Shown here one piece after another: positions 11,330 through 24,254 of a stretch of DNA of 64,000 bases; position 1 is the stretch's first letter, and every line of letters begins with the position of its first letter. Source of the DNA: Allodiplogaster sudhausi (lineage: Eukaryota > Nematoda > Chromadorea > Rhabditida > Diplogasteridae); assembly GCA_945643635.1 (NCBI GenBank), contig CALZFC010000013.1:1748501-1812500 (forward strand). Direction: 5' to 3'. A program made the position numbers and the translations under genes. The notes beneath the pieces are model-generated. The model was not told the DNA's origin and did not search any database. It saw nothing but the letters and a program-made list of their open reading frames with translations.

Positions 11330-12840
11330 GAGGAGAGAGAGAGAGAGTGGTGTGGAGGGATAGAGAAACGAGGGAGAAAACGATTGAAAGAGAAGGAAAG
11401 AGAGAGAAAGAATGTAAGGAGAAGCTGGGGCGAACTGAGAGACAGAGAGAGAGAGAGAGAGAAGGACAGAGGGAGAGAGGAAGAGAAAGAGACAGAGAGA
11501 ATGGTGGACAATATCTCCCACCTTGTGCCATTTCCGACTTGTTGCCTTGCGGTAACCCAGCAGATGAAGTGGGTAGGGATGCAGAGAGACTAGTAGATGT
11601 AGTGATGATGAATTGGGAAAAATAGAGAGAGTGAGAGGGGAGAGAAAGAAAGGGGATTGAGAGAGGGAAGAAAGAGAGAGGAGAGGGAGATTTAGAGATA
11701 GAATTAGAGAACAAGTAGCTGAAGACACTGGATATATAATAATGAAGAGGCGCTCAATCAGGAAGTCCCTCTTCATCAATGTCTCGCTCGCCCAACTTTA
11801 TCTCTCTTTTCACTAACATACTATATCTCTGACTCTCTCTCTATTTTTCTCTCTGTCTTTTCCCCTACCCTCTATCTCTACATAGACGCGCGCCAATCTC
11901 ATCAGGCAACTCTTCGCGACAATTTCGAATAATAATAATCTGTCAGGAACAGAAGAGGGGGAAGATGGATGCAACTGGCAGGTGGCGACTGATGAGAAAT
12001 GTTAGGACAGACAAGAAGAAGAAGATGCCTCGCTCAGGGGGCCTTGTGGATAGTTTGCAATACACATCGTACTCATAATTAGGAGACTATTATCACTGCA
12101 TTTAGTTACAAATAAACAGATCGATCTGACAATGTGTTTTTAAGGTATACTCACATTGAGGCGACCTTTAGGTACATCGGAAAGGAGCTGCCATCGGCAG
12201 ATGGAACACAAATGCCGTTAGGTAGATAGAGTGAGAGAGAGATAAAGAGAGAAAGAAGTAGCAACAAAGGTGCTCACTGATTGGACAGTGGCAACGGACG
12301 TGTTCGGTATGCAATGGTAATAAAACAGCATACTGCATGGCGAATATCCGCTTCCTTGTGAAAGGCCAGGAAGAAAGGCCAATTGTCGTTGTCTCATCGT
12401 CAGTTCCTCTAACTCTCTCCATCTCTTTCTTTCGCTATCTCTCACTTTCATTCTCTCACCCTCTTTTGCTCTCACCCTCTCCCTCTCGTTTTCTCTCTCA
12501 CTTTCACTCTCTCACCCTCTCTCTCTCTCTCTCCTTTCACAGGTAGCCGATTTGCAGTATGCATGTAATTGGCAGGTTCATCCCGACACTTGGCAGCTCT
12601 CCTGGAGAGGAAGGTGTTGTTCATGGAGGGCCACCCTCGTGGAGATGGCCAATGAACAGCTTCTTTGTTTCTTGCGCACATCCCCTGTCACTTTCTCTCT
12701 CTCACTATCTCTCTACCTCTCTCTCTCTCTCCCTCTCACTCCCTCCCCCTCTCTCTCACATGCCCTCTCTCTCACCTCTCCCTCTCTCTCTCTCTTTCAT
12801 AAGATCGCTCTAATTCCTCATTCGCACCTCATTCGAAAAG
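11330..12840. repeat. GA and CT tracts with short unique islands of unit A
   Basis: Purine tracts at 11330-11505 and 11620-11700, pyrimidine tracts at 11815-11880, 12400-12540 and 12690-12800. The intervening islands (for example 12300-12400 and 12545-12690) recur in unit B at about 27860-27975 and 28118-28245. I see no gene. Confidence 0.7.
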
Positions 12841-13546
12841 AGAGAAAAGATCTGTCCAGATGTTCGCAGCTGTGCGTATCACGGAATTGCCGAGTTGCGT
12901 CGAGGGCAAAAGAGTAAATTTGTACATTTAAAAGAAATATGAACATTTATTGTATCAGGGCAATCAATCTATTAATCAAATTTAAAGATTTTTTCTTCGG
13001 TAACTCGAGTTGTACGTGAGAAGTTAACATGCAACCAACGCATAAAACTTTTAATAGAGATTGAGCGCAAGCAAAACCAGCTGCTGGTCAAGAAAGCCAT
13101 TCGAAATTTAAAAAAAAAATGGGAGCGGGATAAAATGGATGCAAACCTACGTAAGTGTTTTTTACAATGAATTCACACAAAAAATTGTATTAATTTTTTT
13201 CTGTCACAACATTAGGATCAAAATTTAATAAGGAATTATTTTCAATAAAATAAGCTTTAAACATATATATGTAGAATTTATGAATATAAAAAAAAACTAT
13301 CTTATGATGGTAAGATCAAGGTGATAAAATTTGCTGCAAGGTGCGAAGGCCGCATGGCAAGACCGTAATGCGATATGGCGGAGAGGAGAAAGAAAATGCT
13401 CCCTAGACTCTGAGATAGAAGGAACGGATCAAGATTTCATTCATTAGCTGTTCCCTCTCCTTCTTCGATGAAAATAGTGAACGCCAGCTTTACAATTTTG
13501 AAAAGACTCTAGGCAACGCGGCACAGGATGAGATAATCAGAGAGTC

Positions 13547-13579
<33 letters not shown>

Positions 13580-14420
13580 AGGAGAGTAAAAAAAAGAAAG
13601 AGAGAGAGATGTACATATAAGAATAAAGCGAATGCGAAGGAGTTGCTGTGGCTGCTATGAAAATGTGTGAAGTGTTTTTTTTTTTTGGAAGCTCTTTCAG
13701 AGGAAATCCAGCTCACCTCAGATTCTTTATCAACAACAGTTTTGGGAGAAAAAAATCAGTCAGGGGTTTGCGTTCAAGTGAGAGTGAAGGAGAAAGAAGG
13801 AGAGAAACAGAGACAGAGAGAGAGAGAGAGATAGACTGAAGGGACTCATAGCAGAATACTCTTCTGGAAGAAGATGCAGCAGCTGGACTGTGAGACAATT
13901 GGGTAGATGGTTGGGAGTGTCAATGACAGGAGTTGATCCGCCGTTCCCGGATAAGGTAATCGGGTATATGGTCAACCATTCCGAGGGTGTCTCTCAACAT
14001 TTTGTCAATAATGAAGAAAGAATATTGTAAGAAAAAAATGTGAGTAGAGGAAGAAAAAAAAGTGAATTTTATGAGCAGCGCAAAAATGTTTGCATTCTGA
14101 CAATAAGAAATATTTGAGAGAAAAATCAAGTGTAGAAGATGACTCATTGAATATGTAGCGATGAAGCGGGCGAAATGCAGCGTGTTAAAAAATCGCTACA
14201 ATATATGTATGTAATTCAATCCATGCAATATTTCTAAATCTATTCCATGTGGAATCCATTTGGTCAGCCAAATCTTAAGTCTCAAGGTTTTCAAAGGTAC
14301 AAAAGCGATGCCAGTGGTAATTGTTTAAACTTAAATAAAAACGCATATTTTACAAAACAGTGAAAGATTATTAATTTCTTTTTTTTACTGCACCTGGTGT
14401 TAATTAGCCAAAGGGATTCA
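12841..14420. other. AT-rich unit A sequence with short GA tracts, no gene seen
   Basis: The stretch matches unit B at about 28400-29990 in patches. GA tracts lie at 13545-13610 and 13780-13835. Nothing coding or RNA-like is recognisable. Confidence 0.5.
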
Positions 14421-14580
14421 CCCAACGAATATATAGCAACGAAACGTGTGCAATCCACCGGGTCATCAATTCGCTACCACATAATTGATTTGACATAATA
14501 TATGAACGTATATGAACTTATCTCCGCAATCCCTGATCATATTAGGCAGGTGTATTTAAAAAAAACTTGATGCAGTTACC
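14420..14580 (+). repeat. R2 complex repeat copy
   Basis: R2 consists of an ATATATAG.AACGAAACGTGTG block, GCAATCCACCGGGTCA, an ATTGATTTGACATAATATA block and a TCCGCAATCCCTGATCATAT block followed by AAAACTTGATGCA. All of it is visible here. Other copies lie at 15030, 22850, 29990, 60640, 63095 and 63750, all in this orientation. Confidence 0.7.
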
Positions 14581-15029
14581 GCATGATCTCAAGAATAAAA
14601 ACACCATCACTTCAATAGAAAAAGCATCGTATACTGGAAAAGAAAAGGATTTTAGAGACTGTATGAATGTGAGAGATGCAAGCCAGAGACACAGAGAGAG
14701 AGACATAAAGAGAGATAGAGAGAACCAAGAGGCGTGCAAGAGACAGAGAGAGAGAGAAAGAGAGAGAGAGTAGAACACTCCTCTGGAATAAGATGAAGTT
14801 GCTGGTTGTAAGCCAATTGGGCAGTGTCAATGATAGAAGTTGATTCCGTTCTCTGGATAGGGAAATATGGCATGCGGCTAATCATTTGATCGGGGTTGCT
14901 CATCTCTATATGTCAGTTTGACGCAATAATGAAGAAGGATTATTATATTGGTGATTAAAAGAAAGATAAGAATGCTCAACGAATTTTCCATAGGAATTTG
15001 CCGCGTAGGCCTCTTAACAATCAAAAGGA

Positions 15030-15215
15030 ATCAATCAACGAATATATTCCGACGAAACGTGTGAAATCCACCGGGTCAGCAATTCGCTACAATATTTGTA
15101 AATGAATTGACATAAGTAATACATGATCGTATATTAATTTGACATCATTTATATAAATTTATCTCTCCGCAATGCCTGATCATATTCGGGAAGTGTATTT
15201 GAAAAACTTGATGCA
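15030..15215 (+). repeat. R2 complex repeat copy
   Basis: Same ordered blocks as the copy at 14420, including GTGAAATCCACCGGGTCAGC and a GCAATGCCTGATCATATTCG block. It is followed by a GA tract. Confidence 0.7.
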
Positions 15216-15217
15216 AT

Positions 15218-15803
15218 AGAGAGAGAGAACAAAAGAGAAAGAGAGATAAGAGGAGAGTCCAAGAGTGAGAGTGAGAGGAGGAGAGAGAGAGAGACTGCAA
15301 GGACTCATGGCAGAACTCTCCTCTTGAAGAAGATGCAGCTGCTAATTGTGAGGCAATAGGGCAGTGTCAATGATAGAAGTTGATCCGCCGTTCTCTGGTT
15401 AGGGAAATGTGGCACGTGGCAATCATTTCTACGGTGTGGTTCATCTTCAACCACATGTTACCTTAGAAAAAAGAAGTGAAACAGTGGCCGTGTAAAGTAG
15501 TCTTTATTGACTTCGACGTCGTCATTTGTATAAGCTGATACAGATCACTGCAAAAATCCGAGCTTGGAAAACGTTGCGAGAGATTGTATGGAAAAGCCAA
15601 AAGGGATGTGAGAGAGGGACTATGAGAGAGAGAAAGTAAGAGAGAAGAGAGAGAAAAGGGAGAGAGCGAGAGAGAGAGAGCGAGATGGAGAGCGAAAATA
15701 GACAGAGGTTAGAGCAAGCAAGAGAAAGATACAAATACAGCGCGAGAGAGAGATGCAGAGAAAGACAGAAAAGACAGAAAAGACACCGAGAGAGAGAGAG
15801 AAG

Positions 15804-15844
<41 letters not shown>

Positions 15845-16160
15845 GGCGCAAACGAGTGCTGACGGCCACTGGAAGTGGATGAAGAAGTGGCCGGTGGTGG
15901 GAAAACAGATGTTGACATGGGATCGAAGTGGAGGGGGCGAAATGAGACTGACTGGCATTAGTTGGAAGAAATTCTGTGGGAGAGTAGGAATGAGAGCGAG
16001 AGAGGGGAGAGCAGAGAGAGAAAGAGCGGGACAAAGAGAGAGAGGGGAGAGAAGAGAGAGAGAGAGAGAGATGGAGAGAGAGACAGAGACAGAAGCGAGG
16101 AAGAGCGAGATATAGAGAGATGCAGAGAAAGAAGGAGAAAATATGTGCTGCGAATATAGG
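15218..16160. repeat. GA-rich tracts and unit A islands
   Basis: Purine tracts (15218-15295, 15610-15845, 15985-16140) alternate with unique islands at 15500-15610 and 15845-15985. The islands match unit B at 30570-30690 and 30795-30935. No genes are seen; long Arg/Glu or Ser/Leu frames here are low complexity. Confidence 0.75.
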
Positions 16161-17852
16161 CGCTAATCCATCATTTCAGTGTTCGGTTCTTCTGAAGATG
16201 ATCGTGAGGATGTGACAGGACCGCGTTGAAAGCATTCCTTGTCGCCTGATAATGGCCTACTTTCCCTCTCTGTCTGTCACTCCCTCTCGCTTCCCCCTCT
16301 CTCTCACCCTCTTTCTCTCTCCCTTCGCTTTCTGTGTATCTCTCTATTCCTCCGTCTCTCTGTCTCTCCCTCTCTCTCTTTCTCTCTCTCTCTTTCAGTG
16401 TCACAATACCACTCTCTGGCCTCCCCCTTCATATGTCACCAATTTATGTGCTCATTGTCAGCAGTAACAGAAGGCGGCAGCAATGCTTTTGATGTTCAAA
16501 GAAAAGTTTTCCTCCTGGTGCGCGAGAGTTGGAAACGTGAAAGGAGAACGAGTGATCGAGAAGGACGAGAGAGAGAGAGTGAGAGACAGAGAGAGGCAGA
16601 GAGAGCGAGAGAGAGAGAGGGAGAGAAAGAGAGAGAAAGAGTGAGAGAGAGTTCTTAACAGAGACCGGAGGAGAATGTGAGAAAGGGTGATAAATTCTAT
16701 TTATAAACGATGAGCATCTCACAATCAGAATTTCTCGTTAAAAACGCTTGAAGAACTAATAGGGGAATTGAACCAATAAGCGCTTTGGTACGCAGCTTTT
16801 GATGCTTTTAAAGTTCTAATAGAAGGTAAAACCGCCGGTTTGAAGCGAATATCTTATATAATGTTTTCACAAAATAAAATAAAAACTTGGCGTTTTTGTC
16901 GTTTTCTAACTGTTTTGTGAGCTTTGTGCAGTGCCTGCAAAAATATTTATATCTATATGTACATGTAAATTTTTCTGACACAAAAAAAAATTCTCAAAAA
17001 TTTAAGTATAAAATATAAATAAATAAATATTTTTGGGCATAAATCGAAGAATATAACGCAGATTTTAACAGTTCGCTTGATATATGTATGAAGCAGCATT
17101 AGCACGGTTTGGAAAAAGTTGAAAAAAGCACATTTATAGCAAGAGAGCGAGCGAGCGAGATAGAGTGAGTCAGAGCAAGAGAGAGAGAGAGTGAGAAAGA
17201 GAGAGAGAGAATGAGAGAGAGTGAGTGAGAGGGAGCAAGAGAGAGAGAGAGAGAGAGAGAGTGAGTGAGAGAGAGTAAGAGAGGCAGAGAGGGAGAGAAA
17301 GAGGCAGAGAAAAAGAGACCAATATTTTTCAAACAAGGTGAACACAAAGGTGAGCGCCTGGAGGGATCAGTCAGCTGTTAACTGAAAGGCGCTTCTCCCA
17401 TTACGGGGAAGAAGTGACACTGATAGATGAAGTGGACGAGGACGGGGTCTCTCTATGCTACTCTCTCTCTCACTCTCTCTCACCTCTCTCTCTATCTCTC
17501 TCTCTCTCTCTCTCTTTCGCTCTTTGACTCTCTCTCTCGCGCGCGCTCAGTCTCTCTCTCTCTCTGTCTCTTCAGGAAAAGAAAATGAGATATGCACCTC
17601 TGAGAAAAAAAGAAAAGGCGACTGTACAACTACTCGAGGCAACTGTTCAGGCAACAGCCAGAAGCCAATTATTCCCGAGGTATTTATCCGACCCCTTCAC
17701 TTTTCTCTCTCTCTCTCTCACTCTACCCTTTTCTCTATCGCTCTCGTCCTTTATCATTCGCACTCACTCACTGTCTATCTTTATCTCTCTTTTCTCTCTC
17801 TCTCTCTCTCTCTTATCTCTCTCTCTTCTTTTTTTCTCTCTTCTCTCTCTTT

Positions 17853-17895
<43 letters not shown>

Positions 17896-18080
17896 ATCTC
17901 TATAGACACATCTTGCCTTGCAAGCTTCCCACACTCCCACCACCTCACCAGATAGCCAAACAAGGTCGCACCAAAACAAATCAAATTTCCCACCGTCTTC
18001 CCAGGCCGCTCAATATCATCGCTATCATGTCGCGCACGCAATGCGGGCTGACAAACAAAACAAGCGATCGCAAAAGTTTC
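16161..18080. repeat. unit A: CT/GA tracts and unique islands
   Basis: Pyrimidine tracts at 16255-16400, 17455-17575 and 17700-17900, purine tracts at 16555-16655 and 17140-17310. The island 16660-17100 matches unit B 31670-32110, and 17900-18080 matches B 32700-32856 and unit C 53561-53716. No gene is supported. Confidence 0.7.
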
Positions 18081-18153
18081 GAACATTGTCAGGATTCGAA
18101 CCTGCAATCTTCTGCTCCGTAGGCAGACGCGTTATCCATTGCGCCACACGGCC
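18081..18153 (-). pseudogene. degenerate tRNA-Arg(ACG)
   Basis: Same 73-nt gene as the two intact copies at 32857 and 53717, with an identical anticodon arm (loop CTACGGA, anticodon ACG), D arm and T loop. The 3' half of the acceptor stem has changed. Positions 4-69 and 5-68 no longer pair, 1-72 and 2-71 are only G-U, and the T stem has a G49-A65 mismatch. A T4 terminator follows on the minus strand. It is probably a decayed member of the duplicated set. Confidence 0.75.
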
Positions 18154-19050
18154 TTGTTTTTGCCTACCAAGAACTATTACTTTGAAGTACAAGTAGTGTG
18201 ACCAGGGAGGTGGGGGAAGGAAAGCGAGTTGTGACTGACAGCCGAGCTTCCTCATGTCAGCTATGATAATGCGAACGTTATCAGAGCAGTTGTGGTTACT
18301 GGGAAGACGCAAAAGATCCAAGAAGCGTTTGGACAACACTTCAGAGGCCGATATTAACCGATTATTGAACGAAGGTCAAGAAAGGATGCATAGAAAGTTG
18401 ACCTAATCTTACAATTAGTTCAGCCTTCTGTTTTGGAGCATCAAACGATAAACAACTCAAGGGGAACAGTAGAGAGAAATGAAAGAGGAGGGAGGGATGG
18501 CGATCACCCTCTTAGTATCTCTACCCTTCTCTCTCTCTCTCTCTCTCTCGCTCTCTCTCTCTCTCTCCTGATCTCACGTTCTCTCCTTCAATATCTCCCT
18601 TAAGATCCTAAAGCGCGCCCCAGTACTTCTCACCAGCCAGATATCAAATGAGCCCCGCCAAGCTATTATGGGCAGGGGAAAACACTTGAAAATCATCGCT
18701 GCAAGGGAAGGGGGTGATATTGAATTAGAATTAGATCCACTGGCGAGGAGGTTATTGACAGCTTTCGCTGGTCTTCACTTTTTCTCTTAAAAATAATTTC
18801 GAGATTTCAATTCTCCAAACTCGTCGGTCTTAATCGCGCACGAGTGAGCCCTGTAATTTATATGCAAAAGATTTCAGGAGATAAATCGAGAAAGTTTCGA
18901 GAGTTTTGATCAGGGCATCCAAATAGAGATCAGATAACAGCAGACAGGAACGAGAGATTCGCGCCGCGAGATATCGACGAGTGAATTGGAGTTGAGCATC
19001 TCAGGGCAACATTGAAGCGGGGGTGGGTTGGCACAATAGAGAGGAAGAGG

Positions 19051-19085
<35 letters not shown>

Positions 19086-19109
19086 GATGAGAGGGAGGAG
19101 GTAAGAGAA

Positions 19110-19149
<40 letters not shown>

Positions 19150-19410
19150 AATGGAGAGACAATAACGACATGGAAGACTTCCATGCACCGGAAGATGAAT
19201 GGAGCGGAATGAATTTGTAGGCATGCGAATATGCATTTCGGAAGCAAGTCATCCTTTGTCTTCTTCTTCCCAATCTTCTCATTTCTCTCTCTTTCTCTCT
19301 CTCTCTCTCTCGCTCTCTCTCTCTCGAGCGACAAGAGAATACGCGCAATGACAAGCGCGCCAAAACGCATCGCAAAATGAGAGTGCAAGAGGAGATTCAG
19401 ATGATGACAG

Positions 19411-19470
<60 letters not shown>

Positions 19471-19534
19471 CAGGTGATGAGAGGAGAGAGAGAGAGGGAG
19501 AGAGAGAGAGAGAGAAAGAGACAGATGATGAGAG

Positions 19535-19582
<48 letters not shown>

Positions 19583-19590
19583 ATACTTCT

Positions 19591-19630
<40 letters not shown>

Positions 19631-20682
19631 ATGGCATCGGATAGCCCGTGGCGTCCGAACCGGAATGATTTACTCGGGAGTACCAATTGTTGCTCTCTCT
19701 TCCTGCCCCCCCCCCCCCGCTATTCTCTTGACCGAATTAGTCTCATTGACATCGTAGAGAAGCCTACAGGCCGCACTCACCCCCCCCCCCCTTCCAAATG
19801 GGTCGACCCCCCCCCCCAAAGAGTTGGTCCCTCAATATCCCTCTTCCTCCAAGTGCCCGTTATGGCTCGTGCAATGAGAGGAGAGCCTCCCGGCAATAAA
19901 TAGCCGATTGGCTACGTGGAGGCAGACATGGTCAAATGTTGAATGGAGAATGGACCGGCAGACCATCAGCTTCGAGATAAAAGTAAATCTCCTTATTTCA
20001 GCTAAACCGCCAAGTGGTTCGCTCCACGCGGCAGTTGAATTATTTTCGACTTTTTTTTGTAAATGAAGTTTTTTTGCTCAAAAAAGAATACGTCAGCAAA
20101 AGAGAGAAAAAAATGAGAATGCAATTGACTCGAAGAAGGAAAGAGAGTAAACGTAGCTTTGTATGTTTAATCCTGCTTACGGCAGACGACAAAGTTTTCG
20201 TTATAGGTGGATTCGCCAGCTTGATGCGCATCAGCCAACCATTAGAAGAACAAGTAGATGACAATCGAAATACAGTATATGTAGGAAGCGAGAGAGAGAG
20301 AGAGAGAGATAGAGAGAGACAAAGAGAGATACAGAAAAAGAGAGAGAGAAAGAGAGAGAGAATGAGAGGAAGAGAGAGAAAGAGAAAAAGAGGAGATGTA
20401 GAGAGAGAGAGCGAAAAGAATTGATACGGATTGATAAATAATGATTGAGAGGTTACAGATAGTCTGTCGGAGACTTCGAGAGGAACAGAGGTATTGGCAG
20501 AGATGGTATACCCCCCCCCACGGTAAACCCCCTCCTCCACAACTCATCCTCGTCTTCCGCGCACTTCCCGTTCACTCGTTAGCAGCCGCTCGGATGGCTT
20601 CTCATTCTTACACCCCCCGCCCTGCTCTCTTTCATCTGTTCTAGCCCCCCCCCCAATATCTCTAAACCTCCTTAGAACCTCC
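18154..20682. repeat. unit A: island 18.15-18.5 kb, CT/GA tracts, poly-C runs, first copy of a local duplication
   Basis: 18154-19020 matches unit B 32930-33710 and unit C 53790-54650. Strong CT or GA tracts lie at 18520-18570, 19035-19150, 19285-19325, 19410-19580 and 19590-19625. Poly-C runs occur near 19707-19718, 19780-19790 and 19807-19817. The segment of about 20130-20660 is a diverged tandem copy of 20740-21250. No genes are supported. Confidence 0.7.
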
Positions 20683-21229
20683 TTTCTGTTTTCAAAAAGA
20701 GGAAAAATTCTGAAATTTTGAGAAGTAGATAGACTTGAGGAAAGAAAGAAAGTAGGCGTAGATTTTAATATTTAATCCTGGTTACGACGGACGGTAAATT
20801 CTTGGTAATAGGTGGATTCGCCAGTTCGATTCATATCAATTAGCTTTGAGGAACAAGCAAGCGATCATGGAACTACGGTACAGTTTCATAATACATTGAG
20901 CGGACATTTTACAACGTTTTAAATTAAAAAGGAAATCGATGACAAAGAATAGATAGCAAGAGGAATTTTTCTATTGCCGAAAAGGTTGTGTTTGCCAACT
21001 CAGCCATGATTTGCGTTTTGTCGATAATACCGTTGATAACGAGAAAAGAATATGCACGGAAATGAGAATACAACTGATATACACCCTCCTGGTATTCCCC
21101 TGGTATAGCCCTCCACCCCTCCTCCCCCTACTCATCCTCGTCTTCCGCACACTTCCCATTCACTTAGCAGCCGCTCGGATGGCTTCTCATTCTTACTCCC
21201 CCCGCCCTGCTCTCTTTCATCTGTTCTAG
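20683..21229. repeat. 547-bp block almost identical to 34216-34762
   Basis: Aligns base for base at a constant offset of 13533 with unit B. The only difference I saw is a G/A at about 20989. Flanking unit sequence is visibly more diverged. Both copies contain the same 72-codon open frame (21011-21229 and 34544-34762), but its proline-rich, low-complexity product does not look like a real protein. Confidence 0.8.
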
Positions 21230-21600
21230 CCCCCCCCAATATCTCTAAACCTCCTTAGACCCCCCACCCAGGCCCTTCTCTGTCTCCGCACCCCTCGCAG
21301 TTTATAATGAATAGTCTCGAACGGGAACACCCGCTGACTCATCACATCTCCCCCTCACATTTCCACTTGCCATTCACAAATCCCAATTCATTGACTCGCT
21401 GCTGTCCAGCTTACAGAAAACTCATTAACACGCACAGAGAAGAATAGCAATTTCCAATGGGAGTGGAGTAGAGAAAATGACAGAGAGTTGGAGACAAAGA
21501 GTGAAAGAAATGCCGAAAGAGACCCCAAGTGAGAGGGTGACGAAAAATTAAGAACATCTTGGAAAGTATATTTATTCGCAATCAAAAATATATTGACAAC

Positions 21601-23568
21601 ATATGCTTTATTTTAAAATGGTTTTCATCAGCATCGTTAGGTATATTCTCTGACTGTTATCAAAAACCAAGAATTCATTAAAAAGAGATTGTTAATAGAT
21701 ATTGTTCAAATAAAAGAGTATATTTTATCAATTAGTGTTGTAATTAAAGAAGAAGGTGAAAAAAATTTTCTGAACGAAAGAGAGTTGCCTATCAAAACCA
21801 AGCAAAACAGCGGGCTATAGCAATGAAACGGCTGCAAGTCATAGCTTGTAGGAGATAGATAATAGTGTATAGAGCAAAAGAAAAGGTGTTCGCTGGAAAA
21901 ATGATGAATGGAAGGAAGTTCTTGCGATTACCGAACATGGAAAGCGAAATTATTATTAACAATCAATATTAAACTTTTTTTGGAATGTAGAAGTAATAAA
22001 GCACACAAGCGTACAATACCGTATGTATATTGTTACGCGACGTGAGCAATCCACCGGTCACGAAAAAAGAAACAATAAAAAAATTTAGCTTCGAAATTTA
22101 TTTATATATCTTCTGCAAAATATATTGAAAATAAGAGGATATCAAAAGAAATCAGAGAGGTGCGACAGTTAAGAAAGAACGCACTCACAGAGAAGAAAAC
22201 GGCATATTTGGGTAACTCGGAGTGATTATTAATAGGTAAGACATAAGAATAGTGGGAGAGAAAGAGGAGGAGAGGAGAGGAGAGAGACACAGAGAGAGAG
22301 GGAAAGAGGGAGAGGGAGAGGAGAGTGAAAGAAAGAGAGGGAGAGAGAGAGAGTGAGTGAGAGAGAGAGACAAAGTGGGAGGGTGAGAGATAGTGAAAAA
22401 AAGAGAAAGTAACGTAGGGAGAGGAGAGAGAGAGAGAAAGAAAGAAAGAGAGGGAGAGGAGAGAGAGAGAGAGAAAGAGAGCGTGAGAGAGAGTTTGAGG
22501 GAGAAAGAAAGAATGAGAGGGTGAGAGAGAGTGAGAAAGAGAGAAAGAAACAGAGGGAGAGAGACAGAAAGAAAGAGAGGGTGAGAGAGAGAGAGTGAAA
22601 GAGGGAAAAGAGAGAATGAGAAAGAGGGTGAGAGTGATGGGAGGAGAGAACAATGCTATGTAACATGTAACAATGTAATGCATACAACCCACACACTTTT
22701 CTCAACGGAGTAGAACAGTTTCTATATTCCATAATGCCATCCATTGTAACAGACAAATCTAAACTATCCACGATGTTAATTGCTTATAATTAAATAATGT
22801 CGATATTTTACCCAACATGAATCAACTGAACAGAATGGCTCATCGATTATATAATGACAATTTGTCAGCAATCCACCGGGACAACAAATGGACTACCATA
22901 TATGTAATTAATTTTTCATAAATAATATATGCACGTATATAAACAATGCCTGATCATATTCCGGAAGTGTATTTTAAAAACTTGAAACACTTGAAACACT
23001 TGCCGTGCCCATTAGTGATTTTGTTGTTCTTAAACCATGCAACGGTAGAATATCTGCTTTCAACTTTCACTTCCCGCGATGGAAACTCATGTTACGTCGA
23101 CACTGCTTCTCTATGCGTACTCCGTTAATGTACATGAAACTGCCGTTAGAACTCATTAGCCGTGATATTCTAAGTTTTAAGAGAGCCCTTGCAAATTCTG
23201 ATCTACATAAGCTCACTAATCTTGATCTGAATAAGATATAAATTCAGTTTTCCACTGTTTACTGTAAATCTCTTACTCCTCCCCCCTTTCCCTCTTCAAA
23301 ATATTTTAAGATCCTGCAACGACACATCATAATTTTCTTTTCAACTGTTTCTCTCCTTTCAGCTGTCTTAACTTATTTTGCCATATTCACTCCACATGTT
23401 GTCACAGCATTAGTTGATGTATGAATAATAAATAAATAAATTTTCTGGAGAAATAAAAAAAAAAGCCGTTGCATCAATAACTCATGTAACTCATATGAAG
23501 TTACTTTCAAGGATTAAATAAAGTAGCGCATTGAGATTTAAAAGAGGTGTTTAATGAAATGAGACTTA

Positions 23569-23607
<39 letters not shown>

Positions 23608-23878
23608 TGAAAGGGAGGGAGAGATAGAGAGAAAGAGAGTAAGAGAGTGAGAGAGACGAGAGAGAGAGAGCAAACAGAATGGCGTACAAACAGATATATG
23701 TACATACGTAATACATGTAAATCGATAAACTTATCGCCATAATGTAGGAAATTCTTAGCAAGAGAATTTTAAAAATTGTATCGAGAATAATGAAACCATC
23801 GCTACAATAAATCCCTCAGGTACAAAAAGAGATAAAGAATGGAGTTTAGCGGCTGTGTGAAAGTTAGAATTACGATAG

Positions 23879-23922
<44 letters not shown>

Positions 23923-24107
23923 GAGAGAGCGAGAATGAGCGAAAGGGGGAAAAAGAGAGACACAAGGCGCTATGTTCGACATGTAATCCTTATGGCGCGG
24001 AAAAAAAAGGAAATTTGGAAATACAAACCGATATTTATTTTTTTCCTTCTTATTGTTAGTTAGCGACGACCCAAGCCAATCAAGAAAAAAAGAGGACTCA
24101 TGAGAGA
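21601..24107. other. spacer between units A and B, AT-rich with a GA tract and R2 repeats
   Basis: R2-like blocks lie at 22027-22080 and 22855-22990. A GA-rich tract runs from about 22255 to 22635, with further GA tracts at 23570-23675 and 23880-23935. A 60-80 codon open stretch at 23005-23241 has normal amino-acid composition but no recognisable domain. Otherwise nothing is seen. Confidence 0.5.
22850..22990 (+). repeat. R2 complex repeat copy
   Basis: Contains GCAATCCACCGGGACAACAA and the AATGCCTGATCATATTCCGG block in the usual order and orientation. Confidence 0.65.
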
Positions 24108-24254
24108 GTGAGCTCAATTATCTCGCAGTAAGGGTCAAGCTGTTGCCCAAGTTGGGAGAGACCATTTCACTCGATCATCGATCATCTTCTGAATTCGGCC
24201 ATGTCATGAGGAGACGCGCAATCGGGGGGGGGGAGGGAAATGTCAGTCGCAGAG

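Larger units (their letters stand above)
8163..21600. repeat. segmental duplication unit A
   Basis: Colinear with unit B (24108-35120). Matching landmarks, A then B: 8172/24111 (CTCAATTATCTCGC), 9480/24829 (AAGCCAACAAACAAGC), 10446/26155, 11250/26880, 12330/27890, 13340/28830, 15520/30590, 16200/31180, 17455/32362, the tRNA 18081/32857, 18950/33640, 20683/34216. The offset shrinks from about 15.9 kb to 13.5 kb, so A carries extra segments. They include the 578 bp hAT-related insertion at 8738-9315 and about 1.1 kb around 19.2-20.6 kb. Identity by eye is high but not perfect, apart from one nearly identical block (20683-21229). Confidence 0.8.

Noticed and set aside
21011..21229. Identical 72-codon frame in units A and B (also 34544-34762)
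   Set aside because: The identity is explained by the near-identical 547-bp DNA block. The protein is proline-rich with no domain, and the third relative (20441-20644) does not keep the frame.
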